Assembly: GCA_003164895.1 (NCBI GenBank)
Contig: PLUL01000015.1
Span: 91,147-145,560, forward strand
DNA length: 54,414 bases
DNA from: Bacteroidota bacterium
GTDB taxonomy: Bacteria > Bacteroidota > Bacteroidia > Palsa-948
Direction: 5' to 3'
In this document: piece by piece, positions 1 to 8,268 of the stretch
How positions within the stretch are numbered: position 1 is the stretch's first letter
Layout of the letters: each line of letters begins with the position of its first letter
Made by a program: the position numbers and the translations under genes
Notes under the pieces: generated by a model
What the model was told of the DNA's origin: nothing
Seen by the model: the letters and a program-made list of their open reading frames with translations, nothing else
Databases searched by the model: none

Positions 1-268
1 AACTTATCAAAGTGCTTGGGGAACTTTATTCACATCATTTCGCTATTTTTCAACAGTTTTGGCACATTTTCAGTAGTAAATACTGTGGATTTCATTAGTT
101 TGACTTAAGAATTCCTCAGAAAATCCATAAAAAAGCACCGCCATAATAAATAGACAGGGTTTGCAATGCGAACTTAACGAGAAAGGTTAAAATTCTTGAA
201 TGTTTAACAGTAGCAAAGAACTTTTACCTTTGCGCCTAATTAATTTTTGAAAATAGCATTTTGTTTAC
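1..268. other. Window-start intergenic region
   Basis: No gene with a supportable start and stop is visible here. Two plus-strand frames are open from the left edge for about 25-35 codons, so the tail of a truncated upstream gene cannot be excluded, but neither frame has recognisable content. The only functional signal I can name is the promoter-like motif at 225-232 in front of the ABC transporter. Confidence 0.4.
225..232 (+). promoter_or_regulatory. Bacteroidota-type -7 promoter element
   Basis: TACCTTTG matches the Bacteroidota -7 consensus TAnnTTTG and lies 36 nt before the ATG of the ABC ATPase. A TTTA about 20 nt upstream may be a weak -33 element. It would drive the exporter pair and the barrel gene. 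Confidence 0.5.
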
Positions 269-1201
269 ATGTCAGGTATCCCAGCCATATCCGTAAATAA
301 CGTTATCAAATCTTTCAAAGATGTAAAAGCTGTCAAGGGCGTTTCATTTACTATTAAGAAAGGAGAATATTGCGCTCTGCTTGGACCTAATGGTGCAGGA
401 AAAACCACGCTCATGGAAATGATCGAAGGAATACAAAATCCGGATCAGGGAGAAATTATAATCAACGGACAAACATGGAAGAAGAATGAGTTGGAAATTC
501 ATAAGATACTTGGAATCTCTTTGCAGGAAACAAATTTCTTTGATAAGCTGAAAGTGGGCGAAACGCTGGAACTATTCTCCTCGTTTTACGACCTGGAATC
601 AGAACGCAGCAACGAAATATTGGACTTGGTCAATCTTCAGGAAAAAAAGAACGCACTCGTAAAAAATCTTTCGGGCGGGCAGCGTCAGCGCCTTTCACTC
701 GGCATTGCACTCATCAATCGTCCGGAGATATTACTGCTCGATGAACCTACCACCGGACTCGATCCTACTGCCAGACGCGAAGTGTGGGAAATACTTTTCC
801 GTCTTAAAAAAGAGCATAACATCACCATGATACTCACCACGCATTACATGGAAGAAGCCGATTATTTGTGCGAGCGTATTATTATTATGGATAAAGGAAC
901 TGTTCTTGCGGATGGAACATTGGATCAATTGGTGGCAAAGAATAATGGTGCTGAGATAATTGAATTCAGCATTGAAGGAGAAGCATCGAACGGATTTAAG
1001 CTGAACGATGAAAAAATTAAAATGGTGAGAGATGATAAAAATGAAAAATGGAAGATTACCGTGGATGATATTGCAAGCACGCTTCCATCTTTCCTCGAAG
1101 AAATGAAACAGAAAGGCATTAAGATAAAATCGCTGGAATGCAGAAAGATGACATTAGACGATATTTTTATTTCAATGACAGGAAGAAGACTTGACGAATA
1201 A
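269..1201 (+). CDS. ABC transporter ATP-binding protein (ABC-2 exporter family)
   Basis: ATPase subunit of an ABC exporter, acting on the cytoplasmic face of the inner membrane with the permease encoded directly downstream. Visible motifs: Walker A GPNGAGKT at residues 39-46, signature LSGGQRQ at 134-140, Walker B ILLLDEP at 154-160 and the switch His at about 192. The roughly 80 residues after the nucleotide-binding domain resemble the C-terminal extension common in NatA/DrrA/CcmA-type drug or polysaccharide exporters. Length (310 aa) is normal for that group. The stop codon overlaps the TTG-initiated frame of the permease, so the two are surely cotranscribed. The substrate cannot be read from sequence. 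Confidence 0.93.
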   Translation: MSGIPAISVNNVIKSFKDVKAVKGVSFTIKKGEYCALLGPNGAGKTTLMEMIEGIQNPDQGEIIINGQTWKKNELEIHKILGISLQETNFFDKLKVGETLELFSSFYDLESERSNEILDLVNLQEKKNALVKNLSGGQRQRLSLGIALINRPEILLLDEPTTGLDPTARREVWEILFRLKKEHNITMILTTHYMEEADYLCERIIIMDKGTVLADGTLDQLVAKNNGAEIIEFSIEGEASNGFKLNDEKIKMVRDDKNEKWKITVDDIASTLPSFLEEMKQKGIKIKSLECRKMTLDDIFISMTGRRLDE

Positions 1202-1205
1202 AAAC

Positions 1206-2285
1206 ATGAAACAGTTTCTTCAACTCACCAAGATACAATACCTGGAATTTTTCAGGGAACCTGGAGTGATATTCTGGGCATTGCTGTTTCCTATTGTCAT
1301 GGCATGGGGGTTGGGACTTGCATTCAGCGGAAAGGCAAAACAAGAACGCACCGTAGCGTGGGTTAAAACATCTGCCGATGGACAGCTCATGAAAAATTTC
1401 GTTCATGATACTGCGGGAAATAATAAGGAATCGGTAAAAATATTGGGCAATAAAAAAACCGGATTTGTTACTTATCATTTTGTTCCTTCCACATGGGAAG
1501 ATGCAACGTTGATGGTGAAGCGAGGCAGAACAACATTAATATTGGAAGATATACATGATAGTATTAAATATTTTTTCGATCCTAAAAATCCAGAAGCACA
1601 GCTTGCGTATTTTCAGATCTCAACTGCACTGAAGAATGGATCCGGTAGTGATGATCAGGGGCAAATTCAGCCGCTCGACCAAAAGGGCTTGCGCTATATT
1701 GATTTTTTAGTTCCGGGTTTACTTGCAATGAACATCATGTTCGGAAGTTTGTGGGGAGTGAGTTATTCTTTGATCGAGAAGCGGTCAAAAAAATTATTGA
1801 GGAGGATGATCGCCACCCCGATGAGCAAAACAGCTTTTTTATTTTCCTATTTCGTTACACGCATTTCTCTCAGCTTTGTTGAAGTTATTTTTCTTTTATT
1901 TTTTTCCTGGTTGTATTTCGACATGACTGTGCAGGGCAGTATTCCAGCACTGATTGCAATGGTACTGGCAGGGAACATTGTTTTCTTCGGTCTTGCAGTT
2001 CTGCTTTCTTCACGAACTGCCAATACTCAAATTGCAAACGGAATCATTAACGCAGTATCCATGCCGATGATGATCTGTTCCGGAATATTTTTCAGTTACC
2101 ATAATTTTCCTGACTGGCTCACCATTATTATCCGCCAACTTCCGCTTACTATCATTGCCGATACGATGCGAAGCATTTTTACTGAAGGGGCAGGGTTTGC
2201 AGAAACCAAAATGGCTATTTTACAACTAACAGCAACAGGATTGTTGTTTTTTGTTATCGGAAAGAGAATATATAAATGGTATTGA
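1206..2285 (+). CDS. ABC-2 type transporter permease
   Basis: Membrane subunit partnering the ATPase just upstream. It has one hydrophobic helix near the N-terminus (around residues 15-35), a soluble periplasmic-type stretch of roughly 130 residues, then about five hydrophobic helices in the C-terminal half. This is the ABC-2 / DrrB-like layout. I chose the ATG at 1206 over the in-frame TTG at 1191 because the latter lies inside the ATPase coding end; either would be translationally coupled. The long loop between TM1 and TM2 is typical of ABC-2 permeases such as YhhJ/NodJ relatives. The substrate is unknown. Confidence 0.88.
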   Translation: MKQFLQLTKIQYLEFFREPGVIFWALLFPIVMAWGLGLAFSGKAKQERTVAWVKTSADGQLMKNFVHDTAGNNKESVKILGNKKTGFVTYHFVPSTWEDATLMVKRGRTTLILEDIHDSIKYFFDPKNPEAQLAYFQISTALKNGSGSDDQGQIQPLDQKGLRYIDFLVPGLLAMNIMFGSLWGVSYSLIEKRSKKLLRRMIATPMSKTAFLFSYFVTRISLSFVEVIFLLFFSWLYFDMTVQGSIPALIAMVLAGNIVFFGLAVLLSSRTANTQIANGIINAVSMPMMICSGIFFSYHNFPDWLTIIIRQLPLTIIADTMRSIFTEGAGFAETKMAILQLTATGLLFFVIGKRIYKWY

Positions 2286-2314
2286 GTTCATCATTTCTTG
2301 TCCAAATAAAAGTA

Positions 2315-3658
2315 ATGAAGAAAAATTTTATACTGCCGATTTTTCTTTTTGTAACCTTTTTTTCTTTCGGACAAAAAACAGAGAATAAAAAAGATTCATT
2401 GAAACTTCCTTTTGACATTGCAAAAGAAAAACGACTTTCGGATGAAGAGTTGGAAAATAAAAAAGAAGGGTTTTATGTTACCGGAGTTCCCGATTTAAGT
2501 TCCGATCCTCTCACCGGTTTTGGTTTTGGCGCAGAGGCTCAATTGTTCTTCAACGGTAAAAGAACCGACCCGTTCTTTCCTTATACCGATACCCGCGCAG
2601 AGATAGATATTACTGCATTTTATACTACCAAATATGAACGTGAATTCCGAATGGAGTGTGAGATACCCTATATCTTTAATACAAAATGGAGATTTCATGG
2701 AGAGATAGGATACGAAGTAAATCCCAATCTTCTATATTTCGGCGTGGGTGAACAATCGCTCCAGCCCTTAAGTTATTTTCCGAATAACGATCCGACAAAA
2801 CCCATAGTGAATAATGCATCTTACAATGATTACACAAATTCACTCACAGGTGCAAGAGCTTATTATAATACATATCAAAAATCGGAAGCAGTGGTAAATC
2901 TAATTGTGGCACGTTCATTTGCTAAAGGCAAATGTCGGGTGTTCCTTGGATTTGAACTTACACATATAACCAACATTTCTCCGCTTAACGACAGCTCGCT
3001 TGTGCATCGTGATGCACTTGCCGGAAAAATACTGGGATATGGAAGTGATCTTACACCATTGATCCAAACCGGATTAATCTACGATACGCGTGAAGGAGAA
3101 AAAAATCCTTCTAACGGAGTTTTTGCAGAATTCACAAATGAATTATCATTGAAAGCATTTGGGTCGCCATTTGATTTCGATAAAGCATTTGTGCATTACA
3201 ATTTATACAAAACTATTTTTCCGAAAACTTTTAAGCAACTAATTTTTGCCGGACGTGTAGGACTTGGTTATCTGATGGGTGATGCTCCTTTTTATGAATA
3301 TTCGGATGAAGAAAGTTCGGAACAAACTATTGAAGGATTAGGCGGACCACAAACATTGCGTGGCTATGTGCAAGACCGTTTTGCGTCAAGAGTGCTGGGT
3401 TTCGCCAATTTTGAATTACGCTGTCGTTTTGCCCAGTGTAAGTTTTTAAAACAACATCTTGTTTTCAGTGCAGCTCCTTTTGAAGATATTGGCGGCGTAT
3501 GGGATAACTTGAATCGAATTTCCCAAACCCAAAATCTTCGTTACTCCGAAGGATTAGGATTAAGAATTGCATGGAATGAAAATACTGTATTGCGATTTGA
3601 TTATGCAATTTCAAAAGAAGACAGGCAGTTTTTCTTTACATTGAAACAAGCATTTTGA
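2315..3658 (+). CDS. Omp85/BamA-like outer-membrane beta-barrel protein
   Basis: Predicted outer-membrane barrel of the surface antigen D15 (Omp85) family. The ATG at 2315 gives a clean signal peptide (MKKNFILPIFLFVTFFSFGQ), whereas the upstream in-frame ATG at 2276 overlaps the permease end. The mature protein has alternating aromatic strands, a GLGGPQTLRGY-like motif near residue 355 that matches the conserved (V/I)RG(F/Y) loop-6 signature of Omp85 proteins, and a C-terminal Phe. At 447 aa it has no room for POTRA repeats, so it is a short D15-like barrel, not BamA itself. It begins 29 nt after the permease and is probably in the same transcript, which suggests an envelope-spanning export role (inference). 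Confidence 0.8.
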   Translation: MKKNFILPIFLFVTFFSFGQKTENKKDSLKLPFDIAKEKRLSDEELENKKEGFYVTGVPDLSSDPLTGFGFGAEAQLFFNGKRTDPFFPYTDTRAEIDITAFYTTKYEREFRMECEIPYIFNTKWRFHGEIGYEVNPNLLYFGVGEQSLQPLSYFPNNDPTKPIVNNASYNDYTNSLTGARAYYNTYQKSEAVVNLIVARSFAKGKCRVFLGFELTHITNISPLNDSSLVHRDALAGKILGYGSDLTPLIQTGLIYDTREGEKNPSNGVFAEFTNELSLKAFGSPFDFDKAFVHYNLYKTIFPKTFKQLIFAGRVGLGYLMGDAPFYEYSDEESSEQTIEGLGGPQTLRGYVQDRFASRVLGFANFELRCRFAQCKFLKQHLVFSAAPFEDIGGVWDNLNRISQTQNLRYSEGLGLRIAWNENTVLRFDYAISKEDRQFFFTLKQAF

Positions 3659-3669
3659 AATCAAATAGA

Positions 3670-3696
3670 GAAAGCAAGAAAAATTATTTTGCTTTC
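3670..3696. terminator. Bidirectional terminator overlapping a stop codon
   Basis: GAAAGCAA (3670-3677) pairs with TTGCTTTC (3689-3696) between two convergent genes. The hairpin includes the stop codon of the DUF2911 gene on the minus strand. A/T tracts flank both sides, so it can serve both directions. Confidence 0.55.
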
Positions 3697-4541
3697 TTTG
3701 CTTCTTCAATAAGTTTCTCATTCAGCTTCACATAATCATCGTTCTTGGCATCTTTTGCTAACGCAATTGATTGTTCGGCTGAAGCAATTGCACTTTTATA
3801 ATCTTTTAATTTCATCTGGATTTTTGCCTTCAGGTGAACCATATAAAAAGCTTTCGGATTTTGCTCGATGGCTTTGTTCACCCATTCCAACGCTTTGTTC
3901 AAATCTTTTCCGTTCTCGAAATAATAATTTGCAGCTTGGTAATAAGGGCGTTTGTCAGCAGGCGATAAAGCAGTTTCAATATTTTTCATCATCACACTGT
4001 CAATGTTTGAAGCAATATTAAAAACCACGCGAGTTTTTTCCCATATAATATCTACGTTGGCTGAAGCAGCTGTAACATCTGCAACATTGATAGTGAATGT
4101 TTCAACTTTATCGTTCATCGTCATTGACTTAACTTTAAAGCGAGCAATATCCTCTTCCTGTTTGTAACCATCAGTACCCCAAAGTGTGGTATTCTTATTA
4201 AGAATAATAGTCCACTCTGTTTTTCCTGGAATGGTATAAAGTGAATAAGTGCCGGCTGGAACATCAGTCCCTTCCAGTTTTACTTTATCGCTGAAAGTTA
4301 TTTTTGTAGACGCATTTGCGCCTGTTCTCCATAATTTATCATAGGGAACAAGATCTCCAAAAACCACACGACCTTTTACACTTGGACGAGAGTATTCAAT
4401 TGTAATATCTCCGAGTGCGAAATTTTGTTTTAATGTTTGAGTAGGACTTGGAGCAGGTGTTTTCAATTGTTGTGCCATGGAGCGGAAAGAAAGCAAGGTC
4501 AGTACAACAATTCCTAAGATGGATAAATTTTTATTTTTCAT
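3684..4541 (-). CDS. DUF2911 domain protein with C-terminal TPR-like helices
   Basis: Secreted or periplasmic protein. The start at 4541 gives a signal peptide ending ...FRSMAQ; the longer frame from 4601 adds 20 unremarkable residues and overlaps the promoter motif, so I reject it. After the signal, residues about 30-175 match DUF2911, recognisable by the YSRPSVKGR, LWRTGANAST and PAGTYSLYTIPG segments. The last 100 residues are helical with TPR spacing (ANYYFENGKDLNKALEW and following), a combination common in Bacteroidota. The biochemical role of DUF2911 is not known to me. The gene is monocistronic, convergent with the barrel gene. Confidence 0.85.
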   Translation of the reverse strand: MKNKNLSILGIVVLTLLSFRSMAQQLKTPAPSPTQTLKQNFALGDITIEYSRPSVKGRVVFGDLVPYDKLWRTGANASTKITFSDKVKLEGTDVPAGTYSLYTIPGKTEWTIILNKNTTLWGTDGYKQEEDIARFKVKSMTMNDKVETFTINVADVTAASANVDIIWEKTRVVFNIASNIDSVMMKNIETALSPADKRPYYQAANYYFENGKDLNKALEWVNKAIEQNPKAFYMVHLKAKIQMKLKDYKSAIASAEQSIALAKDAKNDDYVKLNEKLIEEAKKAK

Positions 4542-4598
4542 TTTTATATAATTATAAATTATTGTTTGATGATTAAGATTATAAAATCTCTTAGGTTG

Positions 4599-4606
4599 CA
4601 AAAATA
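4599..4606 (-). promoter_or_regulatory. -7 promoter element for the DUF2911 gene
   Basis: On the minus strand this reads TATTTTTG (TAnnTTTG). It lies 57 nt before the preferred ATG at 4541 and next to the alternative start at 4601, supporting the shorter protein. Confidence 0.5.
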
Positions 4607-4910
4607 GAAATTGTTAGATACGACTCCATTATAAATTTTTATAGAGACAATAACTGAGTCGAAATAGGGGAATAATGTTCAAATAAGTTTAGTCGTGGGT
4701 TCATATCTGCATGAAGATTTCAACATTTGTATTGGAAGAAATAACTAAATCCGCTATAAAGAAAAGGAGAAATCCCTCTTTAAATGTGATTTTTATAGGG
4801 AAAACCCGGAATTCCCCTATGAAATATTATTAACAATCGTGTTTTGCACCTGAAAATGCCTTATATTCGCTATGTAAATTTTAAAACATAAACCATTTAA
4901 ACAAAAAACA
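4602..4910. other. Intergenic region between divergent genes
   Basis: About 300 nt separating the DUF2911 gene (minus) from the SWIB gene (plus). It holds the DUF2911 promoter, a short inverted repeat ATAGGG...CCCTAT around 4795-4820, and a weak TATATTCG -7-like sequence at 4862-4869 in front of the SWIB gene. I see no tRNA and no additional ORF. Confidence 0.5.
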
Positions 4911-5192
4911 ATGGCAACAAAAACAACAAAAACAAAAAGAAAACCATCAGCAGCATTCATGGCTCCGCTGACACCAAGCGCTACTCTTGCAACAGTAACA
5001 GGAAGCAAGGCTCTTCCACGTACAGAAGTTGCAAAAAAACTATGGGCGTACATCAAGAAGAATAATCTTCAAGATAAAAAGAACAGACGCCAAATTAATG
5101 CTGATGACAATCTCAAAGCTATTTTTGGCGGAAAGAAAAGTGTAAACATGTTTGAAATGACTGCGCTTGTAAGCAAGCACCTCAAGAAGTAA
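4911..5192 (+). CDS. Small SWIB/MDM2 domain protein
   Basis: A 93-aa basic protein. Residues about 18-92 form a SWIB (BAF60b) domain, recognised by LTPSATLATVTGSKALPRTE, KKLWAYIKKNNLQD, the KRRQINADD-type turn (here KNRRQINADDNLKAIFG) and the terminal FEMTALVSKHLKK. The first 14 residues are a Lys/Thr tail (TKTTKTKRKPS). SWIB domains are best known from eukaryotic SWI/SNF chromatin remodelling subunits, and stand-alone copies occur in Chlamydiae and some Bacteroidota. The bacterial function is unclear, and DNA or nucleoid association is inference from charge and family. Strong ATG with an A-rich leader; a good intrinsic terminator follows. Monocistronic. Confidence 0.9.
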   Translation: MATKTTKTKRKPSAAFMAPLTPSATLATVTGSKALPRTEVAKKLWAYIKKNNLQDKKNRRQINADDNLKAIFGGKKSVNMFEMTALVSKHLKK

Positions 5193-5209
5193 TCATTTTT
5201 TGTTTACTG

Positions 5210-5249
5210 AAAAAGGCGGGTTAAGAAATTAATCTGCCTTTTTTATTTT
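5210..5249 (+). terminator. Intrinsic terminator after the SWIB gene
   Basis: AAAAAGGC (5210-5217) pairs with GCCTTTTT (5236-5243), followed by more T residues. It begins 18 nt after the SWIB stop codon. Confidence 0.75.
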
Positions 5250-5508
5250 ACATTTTTGATGTGCAAAATCTCCATCTATAGGTGTTAGAAATTACTTTTA
5301 TTCTTCTCTGTTAGGGCAATTAGCAATTTATATAGAAGTAAGATAATTAAAACATAAAATTGTTTTTTTTATTGAACCATCAAGAAATTAAAAGAACAAG
5401 ACAATAAGTAACTAAACTGATATTCGTCATTGCAGGAACAGATGGAAGGCAGTATCATTGCATCTGAATGTTCAATTTATATTTTAATAATTAATTAATT
5501 CAGATGAT
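5250..5508. other. AT-rich intergenic stretch
   Basis: Between the SWIB terminator and the tiny ORF at 5509. I see only AT-rich sequence with stops in all frames and no convincing RNA or repeat. Confidence 0.4.
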
Positions 5509-5598
5509 ATGATTTACCTTTTAATGATATTTTCAGTATTCTGGATTTGGATGGGTTATGAATTATTTCATGCACCTGCAGAAAAAGATTTGTATTGA
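5509..5598 (+). CDS. Possible 29-aa single-helix membrane peptide
   Basis: ATG ... TGA encoding a peptide that begins MIYLLMIFSVFWIWMGYELF and ends HAPAEKDLY. About 18 hydrophobic residues are followed by a short polar tail, the usual design of small stress or complex-stabilising membrane peptides. No family is recognised. The flanking sequence has no strong -7 motif, and an in-frame-unrelated ATGATATGA precedes it. A hairpin at 5617-5654 could terminate it. The alternative is chance: the region is AT-rich and a 29-codon hydrophobic ORF can arise randomly. Confidence 0.35.
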   Translation: MIYLLMIFSVFWIWMGYELFHAPAEKDLY

Positions 5599-5616
5599 TT
5601 GCATGAGAGAGTAGGA

Positions 5617-5654
5617 GAAGCAATCTCCCAAAAATATTTAAGAGAGATTGCTTC
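5617..5654. terminator. 11-bp inverted repeat between convergent genes
   Basis: GAAGCAATCTC (5617-5627) and GAGATTGCTTC (5644-5654) form a perfect 11-bp stem with a 16-nt AT-rich loop. It lies 28 nt beyond the stop of the minus-strand TonB receptor gene and 18 nt after the small plus-strand ORF. It probably works as a bidirectional terminator, though the loop is longer than usual and no T run is adjacent, so it could also be a repeat remnant. Confidence 0.5.
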
Positions 5655-5682
5655 GTTACTCCATGCCCAATTTACGAACTAC

Positions 5683-8175
5683 TTATTTTTTTATATCAAA
5701 CGGAATTATCAGTTTGAAGCTGATGTTTCTGCCCATGTTAAACACGCCCACTTTTCCATTTGCATAATTTACAGGCAGATATTTGAATCGGCTCATGTAA
5801 TCCATATAAGGAGTGTCCAGCAAATTATTTACAACGATATAAAGTTTGCAGAACGTGTGTCCCTTGCTTTGCAAATCTCCGCCAACTCCTGCGCTGAATA
5901 ATGTATATCCTGCGCCAGCAGCTTTGGTGGCTGCATATTCAATTGGGTTTGCCGAAGCACTAAGTCCGCTGTAAATAGCAGATTGCTCATAAACATGGCT
6001 CTGCTGCGAACAATTTATCATTCCGAATTTTATGTAGGCATTTTTTATTCCGCCGCACATTTTCTTAATATGGAATTTAAGGTCAACAGTAATTCTTGTC
6101 GGAGGAACGAATGGAAGATATTTGATGGAATCCGCAACGCCAACCAATCCGCCATCCACCATGCTTAATGTAGAATATAAATCTATCCACGATGCAAACT
6201 CAGGGTGAATATCCAATGCAACTTCTCCGCCGTAAAGATTTGCTTTGCTTTGTGTGTATTTGTAAACCGGAGCAGGTCCTAATCCGATTCCGTTAAAAGT
6301 ATTGTTAAGAGAATCGCCACCCAAAACACTTTTTAAGGATTTTGCATAAATGAAATCACTAATGTTATTATTGAAAATATCAGCTTCAAAACTTATATCT
6401 TTTGAATTAATTCCAAAAGCAAAATCTTCTTCAATGCTTGTTTCAGGTTTTAAATTCTGATCGCCAAGTTCCCAAATCGGTGTGCCATCGTGAACACCAT
6501 TCGCACCACACTCAGCCACGTTGGGAGCTCTGAAACCTTGCGCAACATTTCCTTTTACATAAATGTTGTCGGTGAATTTATAAGTAGCACCAATGCTGCC
6601 CGACATTCCGCTGAAAGTAGAAGTGAATCCCTGAAACTCATGAACACCATAAGGAGTATTCGGAGCAACAGGAACTTGCGTTGTATCCACCCAATGATCT
6701 ACGCCTGTGAATTTTCGTGTATCGTATCTCAAGCCGCCGCTCAAAGTAAGTTTGCCGATGTTTTCATTTGCGATAGCAAATCCTCCTACCTGAAATAAAT
6801 TATAATTTGGAATGAGCATAAATGTTCCTAAACTTTGCGATACCTGATTTGATCCGTTAGTTCCTACGGAATAATTAAATCCTCCCATTTGAGGCGACAC
6901 ATAGCGCAAATCAAAAGTTACTGCATTGGAAGAATAATAAATGTCCGGTGTGTCGGGCTGAGTGGGATCGTTTGTTTCCTGGCGCTGATTTTTCTGATAG
7001 GAGAAAATTGCTTTGATGCGTCCTTTGCCAACCGCGATGCTGTTATCCCAAACTACTTTTGTATGGCGAATGCGCTGATTGATTACAAGCGGAGTGTAGG
7101 ATTTTAATTGCTGTTTGGTTGGGAATTCATAAGTGGGAGCGCCTCCGTTTAAGTCGGGATGATATACAATCATCAACTGTTTTCCGGTTGCGGAATCTCT
7201 TGTGCCATCAATAATGCCCGGCTGCATTTCAAAATAACTTGCATGAACTTGCGTGTAACCCCATTTGCGGTGAAGTCCAATGGTTCCATCCGCATTAAAA
7301 TTGCTGAACTGAGAATTTAAAACATATCCGTCATTTGAATTTTGGTAGGCGTGAGCCATAATATTATCCACTCGCCCGCTCCATGAAATTCCGTTGTTCG
7401 TTCCTGCCACATGAAGCATATTATTTATAAGTCCGTTATTGGTTTGATAATTATTCATGATCTCGCCTTTCACTTCTCCTTCTGGCAATGGTTTTTCAGG
7501 AAGAAAATTTATTACGCCAGAAATTGCATCCGAACCGTAAGCCAGCGAAGCAGGACCTTTTAATATTTCCACTCTGTCAACCGAGTTTGGATCTATCTCA
7601 ATTCCAAATTCGTCAAACCAAACCTGATCTTGCTGAACAACTCCGTCATTCACCGTAAGCACACGATTGTAACCTAAACCGCGAATGACAGGTTTTGCAA
7701 CACTTTGTCCGCTGGTCATTGCCGATATACCCGGAACTTTTGAAATAGCATCAATCACATTCGTTGAAGCATTTTCAGTCAGGTATTCATTCGAAACTTC
7801 AGTGGTTGGCTGAGGTGATTTTGTCGGATCAGCTGCCGAAGAATTTCCGGTAACCACCACTTCCCCTAATTCATTTTCAGATTCGGTGAGAATAAAATCC
7901 TGCGTAACGCTTCCTTCAATTTTAACTGTAGCGGTTTTTATTGAATATCCTGTCAATCTTGCTTCGATGACATACGTTCCTTTTGGAATATTTTGAAAAG
8001 AATATTTTCCGCTTTCATCGGTTGCCGCGCCAATTTTTAAATCGGATATATACACATTTGCATTAGCAAGAGGTTTGCTGTCTGATTTATCGGTTACTGT
8101 TCCAGTAAGATTGTTTTGTGAAAAAACAAACAATGCTGAAAAAATAAATATTGAAAGAGTGATTAGAAGTTTCAT
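5683..8175 (-). CDS. TonB-dependent receptor with carboxypeptidase-regulatory-like N-terminal domain
   Basis: Outer-membrane active transporter energised by TonB-ExbBD. The ATG at 8175 gives a signal peptide (MKLLITLSIFIFSALFVFSQ). Next comes a CarboxypepD_reg-like beta-sandwich (LTGTVTDKSDSKPLANANVY, residues about 22-100), typical of Bacteroidota receptors. Then come the plug domain (from about 125; VIDAISKVPGISAMTSG, PVIRGLGYNRVLTVNDG) and a 22-strand-type barrel to residue 830. There is no SusD partner nearby, so this is not a SusCD pair. The small gene upstream at 8269-8787 is in the same direction and may be cotranscribed. Substrate unknown; siderophore, metal or vitamin are all possible. 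Confidence 0.93.
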   Translation of the reverse strand: MKLLITLSIFIFSALFVFSQNNLTGTVTDKSDSKPLANANVYISDLKIGAATDESGKYSFQNIPKGTYVIEARLTGYSIKTATVKIEGSVTQDFILTESENELGEVVVTGNSSAADPTKSPQPTTEVSNEYLTENASTNVIDAISKVPGISAMTSGQSVAKPVIRGLGYNRVLTVNDGVVQQDQVWFDEFGIEIDPNSVDRVEILKGPASLAYGSDAISGVINFLPEKPLPEGEVKGEIMNNYQTNNGLINNMLHVAGTNNGISWSGRVDNIMAHAYQNSNDGYVLNSQFSNFNADGTIGLHRKWGYTQVHASYFEMQPGIIDGTRDSATGKQLMIVYHPDLNGGAPTYEFPTKQQLKSYTPLVINQRIRHTKVVWDNSIAVGKGRIKAIFSYQKNQRQETNDPTQPDTPDIYYSSNAVTFDLRYVSPQMGGFNYSVGTNGSNQVSQSLGTFMLIPNYNLFQVGGFAIANENIGKLTLSGGLRYDTRKFTGVDHWVDTTQVPVAPNTPYGVHEFQGFTSTFSGMSGSIGATYKFTDNIYVKGNVAQGFRAPNVAECGANGVHDGTPIWELGDQNLKPETSIEEDFAFGINSKDISFEADIFNNNISDFIYAKSLKSVLGGDSLNNTFNGIGLGPAPVYKYTQSKANLYGGEVALDIHPEFASWIDLYSTLSMVDGGLVGVADSIKYLPFVPPTRITVDLKFHIKKMCGGIKNAYIKFGMINCSQQSHVYEQSAIYSGLSASANPIEYAATKAAGAGYTLFSAGVGGDLQSKGHTFCKLYIVVNNLLDTPYMDYMSRFKYLPVNYANGKVGVFNMGRNISFKLIIPFDIKK

Positions 8176-8207
8176 GGTAGTTAGTATTAAAAGTTTAACA
8201 ATAATCT

Positions 8208-8225
8208 GCAATGCGTTTGCATTGC
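8208..8225 (-). promoter_or_regulatory. Perfect inverted repeat upstream of the TonB receptor
   Basis: GCAATGC (8208-8214) and GCATTGC (8219-8225) are separated by four bases. The repeat sits 33 nt upstream of the receptor ATG, in the gap after the 172-aa gene. It could be an operator for a dimeric regulator or an mRNA hairpin; the sequence alone does not decide. Confidence 0.4.
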
Positions 8226-8268
8226 CTTCAATCATGACAAGTAAGAAATAATTCTTCCTTGAAAATTG

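Noticed and set aside
4817-5056. Minus-strand frame opposite the SWIB gene
   Set aside because: The SWIB gene on the plus strand has full domain motifs, and this frame only reflects its codons.
5599-5901. Plus-strand frame in the 3' end of the TonB receptor region
   Set aside because: It overlaps the receptor C-terminus on the other strand and the hairpin at 5617-5654. No signal, family or promoter supports it.
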